From: Pyrrhosoma nymphula
Lineage: Eukaryota; Arthropoda; Insecta; Odonata; Coenagrionidae
NCBI GenBank assembly: GCA_963573305.1
Contig: OY754339.1
Span: 70,975,376 to 71,039,375, forward strand
DNA length: 64,000 bases
Direction: 5' to 3'
Part shown: positions 55,401 through 58,400 of the stretch, in pieces
Layout of the letters: every line of letters begins with the position of its first letter
Position numbering within the stretch: the stretch's first letter is position 1
Program-made: the position numbers and the translations under genes
Notes under the pieces: model-generated
Databases searched by the model: none
The model's input: the letters and a program-made list of their open reading frames with translations, nothing else
What the model was told of the DNA's origin: nothing

Positions 55401-58400
55401 ATAGTGATTCTCTGGGTCAACGTAGTCTGAGATGTGATTTCCACTCCACATTTGAAGTTTTGGTGGTCTAGCAAACTGAAGCACATTCTGGGCTGGTTTT
55501 TTCCTAGTTATGTAGAAATGATAGCATCATCATCCAGATGCATTTTAGACATGCCTCAAGACATCAATATGTCTACAGCTATGTACTACACTATGAGCCG
55601 CTGCAAGTGTATGTGGTAGGGGGTGTTAGGAAACTAGGCTTAATAAGGAGGAGTAGAGGGAAAGGAATTGGAGGAAGGAAGCGATGAAAAGTGAGATGTG
55701 TTTCAATGGTTTATTTTTCTTTTCAAATACCTCAGGGGCAGCGATGCAGACCTAAAATTCCTTTGGGGACACCCCAGCACAGTTTGAAGATTTCCATTGC
55801 CATAGGGTGGGGGACTGCCCTTAAAGAGAGGCGGCTTGATGATGTTGCTGAGATTATCCCTCAACCCCTTCAGCTGGAAAATCTACATGGCCCACACCTA
55901 GAGAGGCCCTGGGGGCTCACAAAATTTGGTGACACTGTAAGTAGATTCACAAAGTTCATGCAATGGAGGTCTGAGAGCGACTGAATTTCCAAGAGGCTTT
56001 GGCACGGATGCTGCATCCTTGTTGGCTCTTAAAAAGTCACATGTTGAGCAACTTTCTTTTTGCACATCCCCACGAATTGTAGCCTGCCCCTCACCCCCTG
56101 AGATACAAAGAATAATAGTCTCTCTCTGTTTTTGTTGTAATAATTAATGGTGTATGCAGAGAAAGAATTTGTATCTGTTTGACAGTGAATTTCTTAAAGG
56201 ACATTGGTAATTAGAGTACCTAGCCATTGTCATATAGGTTACTGTGGGGCACCGCTGTGATGTCCAAGTCATTGTTGTCCTAAATGCCCATATCGCTGTG
56301 TTTTTGTGGTGATACTGCTTTTATTGGACCCTATGTGAAGACCCCATAAGCATAGGGATTCAAATGTGCTAAATCTTTTCATCATCATACCCTGTTAAAA
56401 ACCTTCCCAAAAAAATCCTTTTTAAATTTGTTTTTCTTTCTATCAACATTCTTAAATCAAGTACATATAGCATTCCTATCCCTTTCTTAAATCCAGTAAA
56501 AATGACCCACCTACATTTATTCCAAATTAAGAGTTATTTGTCAGTGGTGTTCAAGATTGAAAATAAAATTAAGGTACGTACTTTCAAATTAGTGGAAAAT
56601 AATTGAATTGTGTCTTACTCACATTATCTGATAGCATGGGTGCTTAGTTCCAGCAAGGGATTGCATGGTGCTATAATAGAAGTAATAAAGATGAGATCCC
56701 TCTGGCTCCTCTGCCATTATAGTTGCAATGCTGTTGAATCTGTCTTGTAGTGGTTTAGAGAGGAGCAAAATAACAAAAGCTCCTACACGGAGTTCCAAAT
56801 GTTGTGTTTTGTCCTCAAGTATTGGCCAGTATACTTCTAAAACCTGCGACAGGAAAAAAGCAACAAGCTTGAATTTTGCATGAGTGATAAAGTAGTTTAT
56901 GTAATCTAATTTCTACCATTGGTCCTAGATTTCATATTTTCAAGTACATAATTGTCTCTGATCTGCATTTAACCAGTTATGGATAATATTTCTGTAAGGG
57001 CATCCCTTCATTCAGTACTTCTTTTACACATATTGCTTTGAACATCACCTGGAGCACAAACTGGAGAATAATGTATCTCAGTTTAATATATGAGGGACTG
57101 TGTGAGCCTTATTCCAATGAGCTCCTATTGATTTGCCTGATTTCAGGATATCTTGAAGTAATGACACAATCTGGATTTCATATGATGTTACAAAAGCCAT
57201 GTCGATTATTGTGGGTGAACTTTCAACTGTCAATTAAGCTCCTATTGATTTGCCTGATTTCAGGATATCTTGAAGTAATGACACAATCTGGATTTCATAT
57301 GATGTTACAAAAGCCATGTCGATTATTGTGGGTGAACTTTCAACTGTCAATTAAGCTCAATACATTACTAACAAATATATTTTTTAAATTTAACAACAAC
57401 CACTGAAAACATCTCTTATATGGCCTTAATATCAGGGTATTAACAACAGACGAGCACACACAACCATGCCCTGGGAGGTGAAAAATCCTCCCCAGGCAGG
57501 ACTCGAACCCGTGACCTTTGGGTTAGCAGCTGAAAGACGTTACTCCACCACTGCAGAGGCCGGCATATGTGCACTAGAATCGTATGGTAATTAAAATGTA
57601 CAATATAGGGTGGTAATTTGCTGGATCTTGTTTGTCCTTGCTCTTAAATATACGAGTGACATGGACTACTTTCCAACCTTGTTGTACTTAACCTTCTATT
57701 AGTGATTGATTAAATGTGATTTTTAGGAACTTTGAGATGTATGGGGCTCCTTGAGCACTCCACACCAGATATCTCCCCTGGACCTGAGGAGTTTTTTATT
57801 TTAATAGTGTGGAGCTGTTTGATTATATCTTCGAAATGTTCACTAACCCTTTCATGCCGGTGAACTTTTCACGGAAATATCTTTAGTATCCTTGTCTTCA
57901 TGGGAGACTCAGCTCATCTCTGTACAGAGGCATTTTGAAGGGAATATTTTCTCTAGTGTACCGACCCCAATCCTCCGTCCCTTCGCTCGGCAACTGGTCT
58001 CGACCCTTCGTGTTATTAGCAAACCCTCTCACAGCATGGGGTTGCGGTCATTTTTTTGTATGCGCAGTGGTTTTTTTTAAACAATCATTTATTACAAACG
58101 TGAGAAAATTGATGTCTGAAATGAATTCTTCGTGTTTACTTGATTATTTAAAATTTTGAATGAATTTCTAGCTGTTATATTAATGATTTTAGGATATTAA
58201 TCAGAAAGATATGATTAAAAGAAAGCAGAAGACAACTTCGTTAATGTATGAGCTAGAATTTTGGTTAAAATTTGAAAACACACTGCAAAACACAAGGAGT
58301 TAATTTCAATAGTTAATATTTTTTTGTAGCCAACGAATATTTATTTGGAAATACCACTTCACATACCCCCGACCGTATATGTGACGTTCAGCGCGAAAGG

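Noticed and set aside
57038..57406. 122-codon plus frame with an internal 39-residue repeat as a repeat protein
   Set aside because: The repeat is an exact DNA tandem duplication and the frame has no other coding sign.
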